A program made the translations under genes and the position numbers. A model generated the notes under the pieces. That model did no database searches, was not told the origin of the DNA, and saw only the letters and a program-made list of their open reading frames with translations. DNA of 64,000 bases from Dromaius novaehollandiae. Taxonomy: Eukaryota; Chordata; Aves; Casuariiformes; Dromaiidae. Where the stretch lies: the NCBI RefSeq assembly GCF_036370855.1, contig NC_088117.1:6882001-6946000 (forward strand), written 5' to 3'. The stretch's first letter is position 1; each line of letters begins with the position of its first letter. Of this stretch, positions 48,761 through 59,067 are shown in pieces.

Positions 48761-50399
48761 GGCCGAATATACCAGGGACTGGCTCTGCGTGCAGCTGTAT
48801 TATCCTCATTGCCAGCCCTGTGAAGTTCCCATTTTTTGAGAGATTTAGGAGCGATTCAAGGCCCAAACACAAAGCAATAGCTCTGTAGAGGGCACGCAGC
48901 TCCTTCCCTTTCCAGGGGAAGAAAGCGTGGCCTTTTGCCGAATACCTGGGGAAGAGAAAGGCGCAAAGTTTGCGGTTTCCATGGTTTGTCAGGTCGTTTC
49001 TGCCTTCCAGCAGGACCTGCTCAGTCGGGCTCTCAGCTGGTAAGCCAACTTGTTTTTATAGCCAGGAGGTGCAAGGGAAAAACGACAAATTTAAAACATG
49101 TTCAAGTGTTTTACAGGAGAGTGATGTGGCATATACAGGCTGGTTAATAGTGTGGTTTAAGTGTTTTACGGGCACTTTTAAGGAAGGCAATCACCCTGCG
49201 AGTGCATGCTAATAAAACCAGTAAATTGCACCATGTTAGTCCGGTATCTTGTTGCCATCTCTCAAGCGACCAGTTCCCACAGTGGGGCTCCCTTGGGGAT
49301 GGGGACGAGCCGAAGCCCCTGCTGATGCCAAGGGGCCTCCCGGGCATGGGCAGCAGGCAGAGCACGGCCGATAAAGCCGGGCAGGAGCTGCCAAATCGCT
49401 CCTGAAGGCAGAGCCCAGCGGGAGAACGGGCACCATGCAGGAGCCCTCCAGCGCTCACGAGGAGCAGATCGTTATGAGGCTTCTCCGGGTGTATAAAATT
49501 TTCATGATGTTCCCTCGTTTCCTTGCGCCGAGCCTCAGCATAAGCTCTGCACCGTTTGGGGAGGTTATGAGGCCAACTGACGTCGTATTGATCTTTCTGT
49601 CCGCATTATCATCAAACACAAGCGAAAGCAATCGGGGAGCACGTGCGTGCAAGCCGGCACTCAAGGGGAAACAACTGCAAATACCTTCCCAGTTCTGCAG
49701 GGTGAGTTCTATCAAACACAATGTTTTGGAGGTGGAAGTTAGCTTACATTTTTCCAGGAGACGAGGTAGAAATGTCAGGTTTCGGGCCCATATACATCTC
49801 CGCCTTTGCACCAACGAAAACCAATCAGGCTCCAATAAAAACCTGTCCCCTGTTATCCTGACAGTCGCTGACGATGATGGATGGAGACAGGTTTAGCAGA
49901 TCAAATGTGAGACAACCTGCACTGCATTTCAAAGCACCTTAGGCTTTTAAGTGCCAACATGACATCTGGTGGACTCAATAGCACGAGACACACTTTGAAA
50001 CACCTCCGCCGTCCCCAGCCCCCCGTATTTACCATTGTTCTAAATTAATAGCTTTCCCCGAGATATTTTAACCTATTATCCCACATGCTTATTTGGTGTG
50101 TTGCTCTGTTAGGGATAGGCCACTGAGCGAAATTATAACTGCGTGATTCTTTTTTTCCCCAACCACCAGTGGCTTGCTATTTTTTATTATCTTTTTACAA
50201 CGGTTAAAATCAGCTCTCTGCCTGGAGGAGTTTTAGAACAAAGTAACTTCTGAAATGGCAGCGTTTCTGTAACACAATGCCTGGCGATCAGTTTATTATG
50301 CTCTTGCAGGATGTAAGTAAACCCATTTCTTGAAGATATTCCCGTCTGCAGAAAACATCCTAGCAGGGGCGTTAGGCAAGCAGAGTAATGACAGAGCTG
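48761..50399. other. Intergenic, no gene seen
   Basis: Mixed sequence. The AT-rich part at 50,030-50,330 has enhancer-like texture (TCTAAATTAATAGC). A CTCF-like core lies at 49,961-49,972. A 153-codon frame at 49,435-49,896 has an opposite-strand frame through the same DNA and no domain. Confidence 0.35.
49961..49972 (-). promoter_or_regulatory. CTCF-like core
   Basis: Minus-strand CCACCAGATGTC matches CCASYAGRKGGC at 11 of 12 positions. Weak without flank scoring. Confidence 0.2.
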
Positions 50400-50870
50400 G
50401 TCAGAGCATCAGCGCCCGTGGGCGAGGCGGGTGGAAGGGGACGGCCTCTCCGCGGGCCTTTCCGTGCCTCTGGGGCAGGGGGACGTGGAGGGGCTGGGGG
50501 ACCCGGCAGTTAATACTGAGCTTTAGGAGGATCCTGTTGTATTTGTTTGTCAAATAGCACCCTGGGATTGCAATGTGGATTTCGCAGCAAGGGACGCTGG
50601 AGCGCAATCAGGAGCAAACGGGCTCAAATTATGCTCAGGGGAAGCAAAGCGCTTGCCTTTCCCGGGCACAGTGAGCGCGGCGCACAATGGAGTTATTTAA
50701 TTTCATATTATGCGGCTTCGGTCGAATGCGTAATTTGCTCCGACGTCTGGAGGCAGCGCAGGTTGGGTTTTCACGGCTCTGACGTCGCTCTTCCGAGGCT
50801 GCCGACATCACCGGCCGCCTCGGGGCTGACGCCGAGCGGAGCAGGGGCTGCGTGCGGGGCAGGGGAAGGG
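50400..50870. promoter_or_regulatory. CpG-rich segment with CRE-like sites
   Basis: CpG-dense sequence interleaved with AT-rich cores. It holds two ACGTC-type motifs (CCGACGTCTGG and CTGACGTCGC near 50,740-50,790). A 187-codon plus frame starts in the segment, but it ends in a lysine-rich artefact of a poly-A run and has no domain. Confidence 0.3.
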
Positions 50871-51631
50871 GCACTTGACATGGGCAAGCTGGAGAGGAAA
50901 AAAAAAAAAACAAGAAAAAGGCAATCAAATACTTTTTTAAAAGTATTTATAGCATTTATGAGCAGAAGACAGTTTGTCCGCACTTGCTTCCACCTCCGGT
51001 GGAAAATAGAGACAGGTAGGAAGGAGCTCTCTAAAGGCAAATGCATCCCGAAGACTGGTGCAAAACAGGGAGGGAAATGCACGGAGGGAAATGGGTTTCA
51101 GCTTAGCTGATTTAGGGCTACCAGCCATGGAGGGAGGAGGTGGCTGTTATCCCGAGCTGCTAACCGCCTTCCTGCACGTCGGGGCTCGCAGCACCTCCCT
51201 CGGGGCTTCATGTGCAAAGCTGAGGCTTTTGCAGCCCTTTATTTCTGCATTTTAGAAACGCAGCACCAAGCCTGTGCCTTTCCGAGACGCCTTTCTTCTG
51301 CTGCGTGAAAGCTGTCCCCATCCCCAGGAAAACGCAATATTCCTCTGTGCTGAGCAGAGGGCAGTGAAGAGTGAGACGTGGCCTGCAGGCAGTTAACATT
51401 TTCCACTTTTCTGAGCATTAATATCATGATTACTCTGTCTAAATAATGTCCAGGCTCTGGTCTCCGTATTACCTATCTTAAGCATGATTTACTGCGGTAA
51501 TAAATTAGCCCTTAAGGCAAAGAATCAAAAATAATTGGCCTTATGTCTTGGTCTCCATTTTATCCTCTGTTCCTTTTCACTTTCTGTGTGTCCTTCCCTT
51601 TCTTCCTCTCCTTATTCATTCCCTGGCATTT

Positions 51632-51647
51632 CCCCCCCCCCCCCCCC
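51632..51647. repeat. Poly-C tract (16 C)
   Basis: Uninterrupted C run in a pyrimidine-rich stretch. Confidence 0.9.
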
Positions 51648-52174
51648 TTATTCCTGCTTTCTGATTCTTTTCCACTCCTTCTATTCTTCTTTGGAAAAGT
51701 GGACCCGGTTTCTTGTCCTTCACTTTTTCCTCCCCAAAAAGCTCTCCACCAGCTGCTCCTGGCTGCCGGCCCGTGAATTTAACCCCAAGGCTTTTGATGC
51801 GACGCTTATCAGCCTATATCCTTCGTCATTTGACCTTTCAGTGTCACTATCTCCCATCGCGTCCCCACCATGTCCCAAGCCATCTGCTCCCAGTGTAGGC
51901 AGCGAAGGACTCGGGCATCCAGCCCTCGGGAGGAGAAGGTGAAGGTGTTTGGGAAGGGGCATTAAGGAGGGTAGATCTGGCAAAAGGTCTCAAAGATACA
52001 GAAAATGTGGCCTTTTGGGATGACCTGTTTTTTACCTGTGCCCCGGCCAGGAGGTGCTGTGAAAGCTATTGCAGCACAAAGCATGTGAAGAGGAGCAGCC
52101 AGTAAAGGCTTTATGTATCTGCTGAAGTAAGGATGGGCTCAAAAATATGTGTATGTGCATCTGTATGTGTATGT

Positions 52175-52210
<36 letters not shown>
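52175..52210. repeat. (CA)n followed by (AT)n microsatellite
   Basis: About 12 AC units run straight into about 6 AT units. Confidence 0.9.
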
Positions 52211-52659
52211 CAGCACCGCGTGTGTGTCGCCCCGAACACACAGCTCCGAGCTGGCTTGTTCAACAGTGCCGTATAAATGGGAGCAACCTGACTGCTCTTG
52301 CTGTTTAGCTGCTCCGAGTAACCCCAAACAGAACAGCTTGAAAGAGTGGAAGGGATTTTCTTCCCCCCCTCCGGTGCTTTAAATAAATGGGCAGCTTTTT
52401 CTTTTCTTTTTTTTTTTTGAGGCACTAATGTTCATTTTGCGTGCGGGCGCCTGACTCCAATGCTGTTGGAGGATGCGCGCAGCGGCGTGCAAAAGTGAAG
52501 ATTGCATCTCATGCATAATGCATGGCCCAGCAACCCGCTGTAATAGATTACCCGAGTAGCTCCCTCAGATGTGCTGGGGGGGGGGGAAAGGAGGAAAAAA
52601 AATATATATATTGGAACAAGTATCTTTCTGAAGAAAGGACAGGATAAACACGTAAAAAA

Positions 52660-52970
52660 CAGGCCTGCGGAGCTCTTTGCAAGAGGGGTTGATTCAAAAT
52701 GGAAGAAGGGCAAGCGTGAGCGCGGGACGGGGGCCGGCGGTGCTGCAGCCTGCGCTCTTCCCCGGGGCGCCCGGGAGCTGCCCACGCGCCCGCGGGCTTC
52801 GTTTTCTGCTGCTGGGAACTTATTCCCCGAGCGACTCGCAGTGCTGAGAGCCAGGAAAAGGGGGTGTTTGTGTGCTTGCTGCTTTTTATTCACCGGTTTG
52901 GAAATACCCGTCGCCGGGCTGCGTTGGGGCTTCGCGCGGGAGTTGGTGCTTCTCCGCCGGAGGCAGGAGT
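52660..52970. promoter_or_regulatory. CpG-rich segment
   Basis: CpG-dense (GAGCGCGGGACGGGGGCCGG, CCGGGGCGCCCGGGAGC). Open on both strands through base composition; no exon recognised. Confidence 0.3.
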
Positions 52971-53139
52971 GAGCTGTGAAAATGCGTTTCTGTGCGGGAG
53001 GAAAGGTGGCAAAAGGCCACTACGGTGTGATTTTTATTATTTTTATTTTTTTTTCCCATTCGAGTAAATAAGCTAAGACCGAGGTCACTAAGCCTTGGCT
53101 CCAAATCTCATCTCCTTAACGTTACTCACGCTAACGAGC

Positions 53140-53370
53140 CCAGGCCTCATCCAGCAGGGCTTGTTCGGGTTTGTTTTCGTTTGGGGCAAGCGGGAGACGT
53201 GCGGCAGTGGCGGGAGCGCGGACGCGGAGCAGCGGTTTCAGGGCAGCGCTACTTGCTGCGCGCCGGTGCTGGGCACCGCTCAGCTCGGCCGAGCGCGGCG
53301 CGGGGAAAGCTGCAGCGCTTCTGTCCGCTCTGCGGCAAGCGCAACTTGCTTTTGCCATCTAGCGGCTGTC
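53140..53370. promoter_or_regulatory. CpG-rich segment with CTCF-like site
   Basis: CpG-dense (GGCCGAGCGCGGCGCGGGG). It contains a minus-strand CCGCTAGATGGC at 53,354-53,365, matching the CTCF core CCASYAGRKGGC at 11 of 12 positions. No exon recognised. Confidence 0.3.
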
Positions 53371-54839
53371 CTAAAAAGGCTCAGACAGACCTGGGCAGCC
53401 AAGGTGGAGCAGGAGAGGTCAGTGGGGGGTGATGGTCTGTGCTGGTCAAGCGCCTTCTTTCTGGGTGTTACGGGTGAGGAAAGGGAGCACGTCATGCCTT
53501 GCTTTGCAGAGTGCGTTGCTGATAGCTAAAGGTTAGCACTGGAGCTTATTAGCCCGGGAGGCCGACGTGCCCTGTGCGACGTGCCGTGACGCCGGCTGGG
53601 CTCTGCTGTGTGGCTTTGCAACTGCTGAGACCAGCCGCCTGCCACGACGAGCAGCAACCTGGCAAATTGCTGAGCATGGCTACGTGGTGTTCATATAGAC
53701 ACGTTTGCTGGTGGTCATCCAAGGGCTTCAATAGGAGCAGCAGCATAGTTTCGTTTTACCAGCGCATGGCTTGATGTCGCGGGCGGTCTTGGTCCCAGCA
53801 CGGCCATGGAGGTGCCTCCGAGGTGGTGCTCTGACCAGCAGCTTGGGGCACCCGCTGCTTCGTGCAGCTCGTGTCTGCAGGCGTTGGGGTTCAGCGAGCC
53901 CCAAGCTGTAACAGCAGCGGTCACGGCGCAACTGCTTTTAAACAAGACTTTTGGTGTCAATGGAGTTCCAAAAAGCATTGCACTTTTTAGTTTTTACTTC
54001 CTTAGTGTCATTTCTGTTGGCTTTGAAAGCAAGGGCAGGATTTGCTGTCCTTCCAGTTCAGGAGTTTAAATTAGACCCCCCAAAACGTAAATAAGGCTCG
54101 TTCTCATCAGCTCGGCTTTTCGCCACGCTGCGTTCAGCCAGGCTCCACCGCATCCCGCAGTAACCACAGACCTGGAGCCCCAACACCGCGCAGCAAAGCC
54201 TCGCCAGATCGCTCGTGAAACGGAGCTGGCACCCTTCGGTCTGGACTAAACACCACCCAAATCTACGGCGCTTTTGTTTCTAAACGCTCGACCGTATTAG
54301 CATTGATTTATTTTTAATACAAGCAGCCACCTGCTATTCTGCATATTACTTTTATTCATTCCCTTTGGCAGCTGTAATTGTAACGTTACTCTTAGGCGGT
54401 GGCTGCCGCCTCGGAGCCGCGATGCCTCCGGGGGTGGCTGGGGCTGGCCGGCAGCGGCGAGCACTTGGGGCAGCGAAGGGTCTGTACATGCAACACGCTA
54501 GTCTGCCCCCGATGGCAGCAAATAATTTCCTTTACTCTGCGCTCACGTGTAGCTGCACGTGCTGCAAGGTCCTAAAGAGATGGGAAAGGCCTTTTTTTTC
54601 TTTAACTGCAATAATCATGATTTTTCTATTAAGTGAGCACATAGCTACCCCTGCCCGCAACCAAGCCTTCATCGTCCTACGGGAGAGACGCCGAGGAGCC
54701 AGGCCTGCTGTTGAGTGTCTGTAGGGCTGGGAAAAGCGAGCAGACAAGTTCAAGGTCACAGGGAGACGGGACAGACCGTAGGTCTCCGGATACCTACTCT
54801 TGTGCTGATGCCTCTGAGCTGCTCTCTCACCTGTGTTTC
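53371..54839. other. Intergenic, no gene seen
   Basis: Moderately GC-rich sequence with overlapping chance frames (53.5-54.1 kb) and scattered CpG (54.1-54.5 kb). No gene or repeat family supported. Confidence 0.35.
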
Positions 54840-55180
54840 AAAGCACCTTGCACATAAAATGACAGTACGGTCAGGCAGCCGCTAAGCAAATGAGCCCCTC
54901 CTTTAATTCCATTTGCTTACGCAGCTTATTTTCCCCTTGCATAATTATTTCTAAAGGAAAATTTAATTTTGTTCAATGGCAAGAAAGTTTAACACTCCAT
55001 AAGCTTTGTCTTTTGCAGCCCTCCATCTGGTAAGCTTTTTTTCCCTTCCGTTAATTATTTTTAAACCAGCCCAGTAAATTGTGTGTGTTTAAGAGGCACT
55101 TCTCATTAAGATGAAATACTTTGATCTCGCAGGATCATCTCTTTTTAAAGAGGTAATGATATATTACAATTTTTTCGCCA
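54840..55180. promoter_or_regulatory. Candidate conserved non-coding element
   Basis: AT-rich, repeat-free block with TGCATAATTATTTC, GTTAATTATTTTTAAA and octamer-like AAGCAAATGAGC sites, and no open frame. Conservation is not tested. Confidence 0.3.
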
Positions 55181-58063
55181 GCTAACCCAGTTTCAGTAGT
55201 GACTCTGTCCCCCCCCCGCAGCCGCCCGGCCCCCGTGCAGGCTCACACCCCGGAGAAGGGGCACGTGGTACTGTAGAGTGGATGCAGCTCTTACAGCTGA
55301 TCAGAAAGAAAAAGGGGTCAGGAGAAGAGCTCCAAGAGGGCACAGCAGGGAGCATTAAGAAATAAGTGGCAAATCATCTCAGGAAAGGGAATTTTTTTTT
55401 TTAAGTACAGATGATGTGGAAATAAAAAAGGCTGTAAGAAGACCAAGAGACTTGGGTGCCTATATATAGATGTACAGCTGTTTCCTTCAGGTGTTACAAC
55501 TCAAAAACGTAGGATGATTAATTTTGAAAGTTGAAATGTATAGCAGATTCTGATTACATCTGAGTGTCTATAATTTAGCTACTTAGTAAAATTAACTTGA
55601 CGTTTTTAGTGAGCTGTGAGGACAATAATGTGTGAAGAGACTGAAGTGCAAGTTTGACTGTATGCGCCTTCCTTACCTCCTCCCTTTTCAATTTGCAAAG
55701 TTTATTTTTAACTTTTTCCTTTTTTCCAGTATCTTCCCTCTAATCTAGACAAATGAATTTGCTTCCCCCTGCTGTCAGCAAAGACAGCGTTTCATTTTTG
55801 AGCTTTCATTTCCCTTGGTGGACTAGAGTTGCAAGTACTCAGCAGCCAGAATCTGAGCCAGAGGCTCAGGGCAACGCAGGTGGGGACTGTAGGTTGGGAT
55901 TCCCAAGGCACGTAACATTTATCAGAGCATGAGACCCACTGGAAGGCAGTGGGACCTTAGATTAAATCCATTTTCGTCTTGTTAAAGAAAGCCCATTTTT
56001 GTGAACTGCTGAAAAGCCGGTCATACAAGGGAGCATGGAAACAGGCACCCTAAAAGTACACCGACTTTATGTTGCTTTTCTTTAATGAAAATTCATTTAC
56101 ACGCACAACAGTTGCAGGGAAAACCTTGAGGAGTATGGAATATGACAGACCATCCCGCTGATCAATACGGACCAGCTTATCTGCGACTTGGGCTATATCT
56201 AGGTATCGTGCTGGCAATCACCCAGATGTTGGGAATACAGATCTGCCCGCAGGGAGAAAGGAACAGCCCCAACCAGTTAGTATCAGGTTCAAATATAAAA
56301 GCAAAGGGATTAAGAGTGTCTTTGCAGTGTCCAGAGAATACTATATTTGAATATCAACAACCAGTTGGGAAAAGTGCATAGAGGAGATAAATACTGGCTT
56401 TTACTATATGTTGAAACCCAGAAACTGATTTGAACTAATCAAAGCTTCGGGGGAAGAGGGGAGCTCCTAGGACTTGTCTTAGCCTCTACAGGTTGTGCAT
56501 GGATTCAGCTGATTGTGCGTCACCAGGCCTGTCAGATGACTCATGGCTCTCAGCCAACTCAAGGGGTGTAATAGCTATCTCCACAACCACATTTCAATAA
56601 CCATAAATTCCTCTTCTACGAGGGAGACTCTTGCAGGTGGCTTATTCTCTAGAGAGTGATAGCTAAGAAGCCAATACAACTGCAGCCCTGGGTCGAGATT
56701 TCCCAGACCTGGTGCAAATCTTCTTGGATGACTAGTGTATGTTATCTTGTCCAATGGGGACATCATCAACTTGAATGGATTTCACACAAAACATGAGTTT
56801 TCATTTCAATAGAGCTGTGATTGCACCATAAAGTCTACCTTTGTATCCAGTAATCACTTTCAGTTATGGTAGTCTTAGGGTTAAATTAGCCTGTTTTACC
56901 CATTCACTTTGTGCCACTGACAGCGCATTGCATATAATCAGCTCTACTGCTCCAGCAGCCAAGACTGAAGATAAAATTGAAAAGGCCACAGGCAGGATGA
57001 GTGGAGCAGACAGGGAGCACAACTAAGCATATTTTATGATAATGTTCTCTGGCCTGGCCAAAATATTCCTATTATTTATACCAGCATGGGACATAAAAAC
57101 CTGTAACAAAAGATTTTTTTTAAATTCAAGAAACATTTTTATGTATTTTTAGCAGAAAAATGGATTGCAGAACTGTCTGACTGTGTCCCTCAAAATGATC
57201 TCCTTCCTATCTGTACAGATCGCAGCAGGGTCTAACATTTTGCCAATAGCAAAATATCTTTGGATTGTGACTTCTTGAAAGCAAGTTTCCAGGACCTGCA
57301 CGGAGTCATGACAAGCACTTCTACCATTCCTTACGGATAGTGCAGATATGGGCTGGCCTAATTTCAGTCCCTCTCAGGAAACAAATGATCCACACCAACT
57401 GTTACGAACATCGTGATCACTTGGCTGCTTTGTTCGGTAAGTGCTCAAATTTCTGATGTTTTAAACAAAATAACACAAACAGATTTGTGGTGGTTTTTAA
57501 TTTTAATGAATTGCCTGATTCTAAGTAGCATTTTCAGACCTAGCATCAAATCTAAGTTTCTAATAGGATAATAAGAAAGCTCAGCATCAGGTGGCTTCCA
57601 GAAAAATCTTCCAGATATATGTTTAAAATGCTTTAAAATACTGAACACTTCTCACAGTGCTACAAAACAATGACAATTGGCAGAACTAAGTATTTTTTCT
57701 TAACTACATTCTTTAACTTCAGCAATCTAGAAACAGCTGAGAGGTGGATCATGCTCTTGATTCTTTCAGGACCTGTTTGACCATAACAAATGGCTTTCTA
57801 ACACAAGTACAAATATAAAATTTCAGATGAGCCAACTTTTAAAAAAATCTGGATTTTTCTTCAATACTTCCAGTACCTGTTTCTGTAATAAATATTAAAA
57901 ACCATCTTTTACATTACAGAAAATGTTAAATAAATTATTTACCAAAAACTTTTTTTTGTTTTTTTTAGACAAAGGCTGACTCCAACAAAAGAGCTAAATG
58001 AACAATTTTTACATCAATAAATAGTAAGGCACGAAGAAGCAAACAGTAATCACAGGAACAGTC
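55181..58063. other. 3' flank of the coiled-coil gene, no other gene seen
   Basis: Unique, mostly AT-rich sequence immediately downstream of the minus-strand gene. A phrase at 55,945-55,970 (CAGTGGGACCTTAGATTAAA) resembles a fossil amniote repeat. No second gene, no repeat body and no CpG cluster. Confidence 0.4.
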
Positions 58064-58069
58064 TTTATT
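58064..58069 (-). promoter_or_regulatory. Poly(A) signal AATAAA of the coiled-coil gene
   Basis: A canonical AATAAA on the minus strand begins 16 nt after the stop codon at 58,086, with a T/GT-rich stretch (TGTTCCTGTG, then TGTTTGCTTCTTCG) downstream where a cleavage-stimulation element would sit. It predicts a 3' UTR of only about 35-45 nt. No other minus-strand AATAAA was seen for more than 2 kb to the left, although ATTAAA-type variants occur near 57.5 kb and could serve a longer form. Confidence 0.5.
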
Positions 58070-58085
58070 AACGGACCTTTCTCCT

Positions 58086-58145
58086 TCAGAGAATCCTTTT
58101 TTTGCTGGTATAGGAAGCCGCTTTTTGATTCTCAGTTGGTTGAAC
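58086..58145 (-). CDS. Terminal coding exon (C-terminus) of a coiled-coil protein gene
   Basis: This is the last coding exon of the minus-strand gene. Reading leftwards, a good acceptor (TTGCTTTTCTAACCAG) ends at 58146 and the exon opens in phase 0. It encodes VQPTENQKAASYTSKKRIL (19 residues) and then TGA at 58086-58088. The previous exon also ends in phase 0, so the junction is exact. The tail is polar and basic with no hydrophobic segment, a typical unstructured end after a coiled coil. An AATAAA lies 16 nt past the stop. I cannot name the gene with certainty; a centrosomal or LEKR1-like coiled-coil protein is a guess. The exon is supported by splice sites and phase, not by homology. Confidence 0.72.
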   Translation of the reverse strand, partial: VQPTENQKAASYTSKKRIL

Positions 58146-59020
58146 CTGGTTAGAAAAGCAATAATTATTACTATTTTGCAGTACCTCAAATGCACACAAT
58201 TTGTTCCTAGTGCTGGGCCATAATCCTGCAACAGGATCTGTAAATATGAACTCCTATGTTCAGCAGATCTTCAAATTACAGTGATAAGGTTTCTGTAAGC
58301 ATACAGACCTTTTTATGTCATCAACTCATAACTCAGGGAGGGATGAGACAATAGTACAGTAGCTGCTTAAGGAAGAGTTTTGAGAAGGCACTGCTGACAA
58401 AGATAACGAAGGAAAGATTCACGGAAAATTTAAGGGGGAGCTGGGAAACGTACAATCATTCAGAGTGGAATGGTGCGAGGAGAAGGATGGGATTTAAGAG
58501 ACAAGAAGTATATTATATGCTTCAGGGAGTAAAGTCTGAACCTTCTGGGAGAAATCAAATCTGAACAGTGAATACTTAAACACTCAAACTAATTTAATAC
58601 ACTGTGTTAGTGAATAGTTGTTTACAGAAGCTTTGCCTATTGGGTCTGTATTTAAAAAAAGCAGCACTGGTTATTAACACATAGAGAAGCTTTAAATAAG
58701 GATTCTTTTTGTGAGCTTAGTCAGTAGACAGGTTATTGGACTGTGACCTGCTGAAAATAAACTACTGGAAGAAGAAGAAAGACATATGAATATTAATCTA
58801 GCGAAAGCATAAGAAAAGTTACTTAGTTACTTACTAGTTACTTGTTCAGTCATAAAACTCTAATGTAAACATCAAATATTATGGAATATTTATCATGCTA
58901 AACTGCTGTCACCTAGACTTGATCATAACTTCGTGCCCCAGTAGCAGACCCAAAGTAAATTAGACTAACTATAATGAATATATGCCACTAGCTTTAAATG
59001 TAAGCAAAAATCTTACTTAC
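58146..59020 (-). other. Last intron of the coiled-coil gene
   Basis: An 875-bp intron between the two final coding exons, bounded by GTAAGT and CAG on the minus strand. The interior is AT-rich and I see no further exon, repeat family or RNA gene in it. Confidence 0.65.
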
Positions 59021-59067
59021 TTCCAGGTTTCCTCTAGCCTTCTTCAAGACATCATGAGTTAAAACCA
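59021..59067 (-). CDS. Penultimate coding exon (47 nt) of the coiled-coil protein gene
   Basis: This is a short internal exon on the minus strand. The acceptor CTTCTTTTCCAG precedes 59067, and the donor is a near-perfect GTAAGTAAG immediately left of 59021. Its first two bases complete a codon split with the upstream exon (T + TG = Leu). The joined peptide is LVLTHDVLKKARGNLE, a helix-forming, charged segment continuing the coiled coil. It exits in phase 0 into the terminal exon at 58,145. The exact phase match on both sides, plus strong consensus splice sites, makes this a real exon with high probability. An intron of about 2.76 kb separates it from the upstream exon, and one of 875 bp from the terminal exon. 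Confidence 0.8.

Larger units (their letters stand above)
50871..52659. other. Intergenic, no gene seen; simple repeats
   Basis: Contains short A, C and G runs and the CA/AT microsatellite listed separately. A pyrimidine-rich stretch (51,550-51,740) generates long artefactual frames. No gene supported. Confidence 0.4.

Noticed and set aside
50547-51110. 187-codon plus-strand open frame in CpG-rich DNA
   Set aside because: Lysine-rich stretch comes from a poly-A run; no homology recognised and no promoter or splice support.
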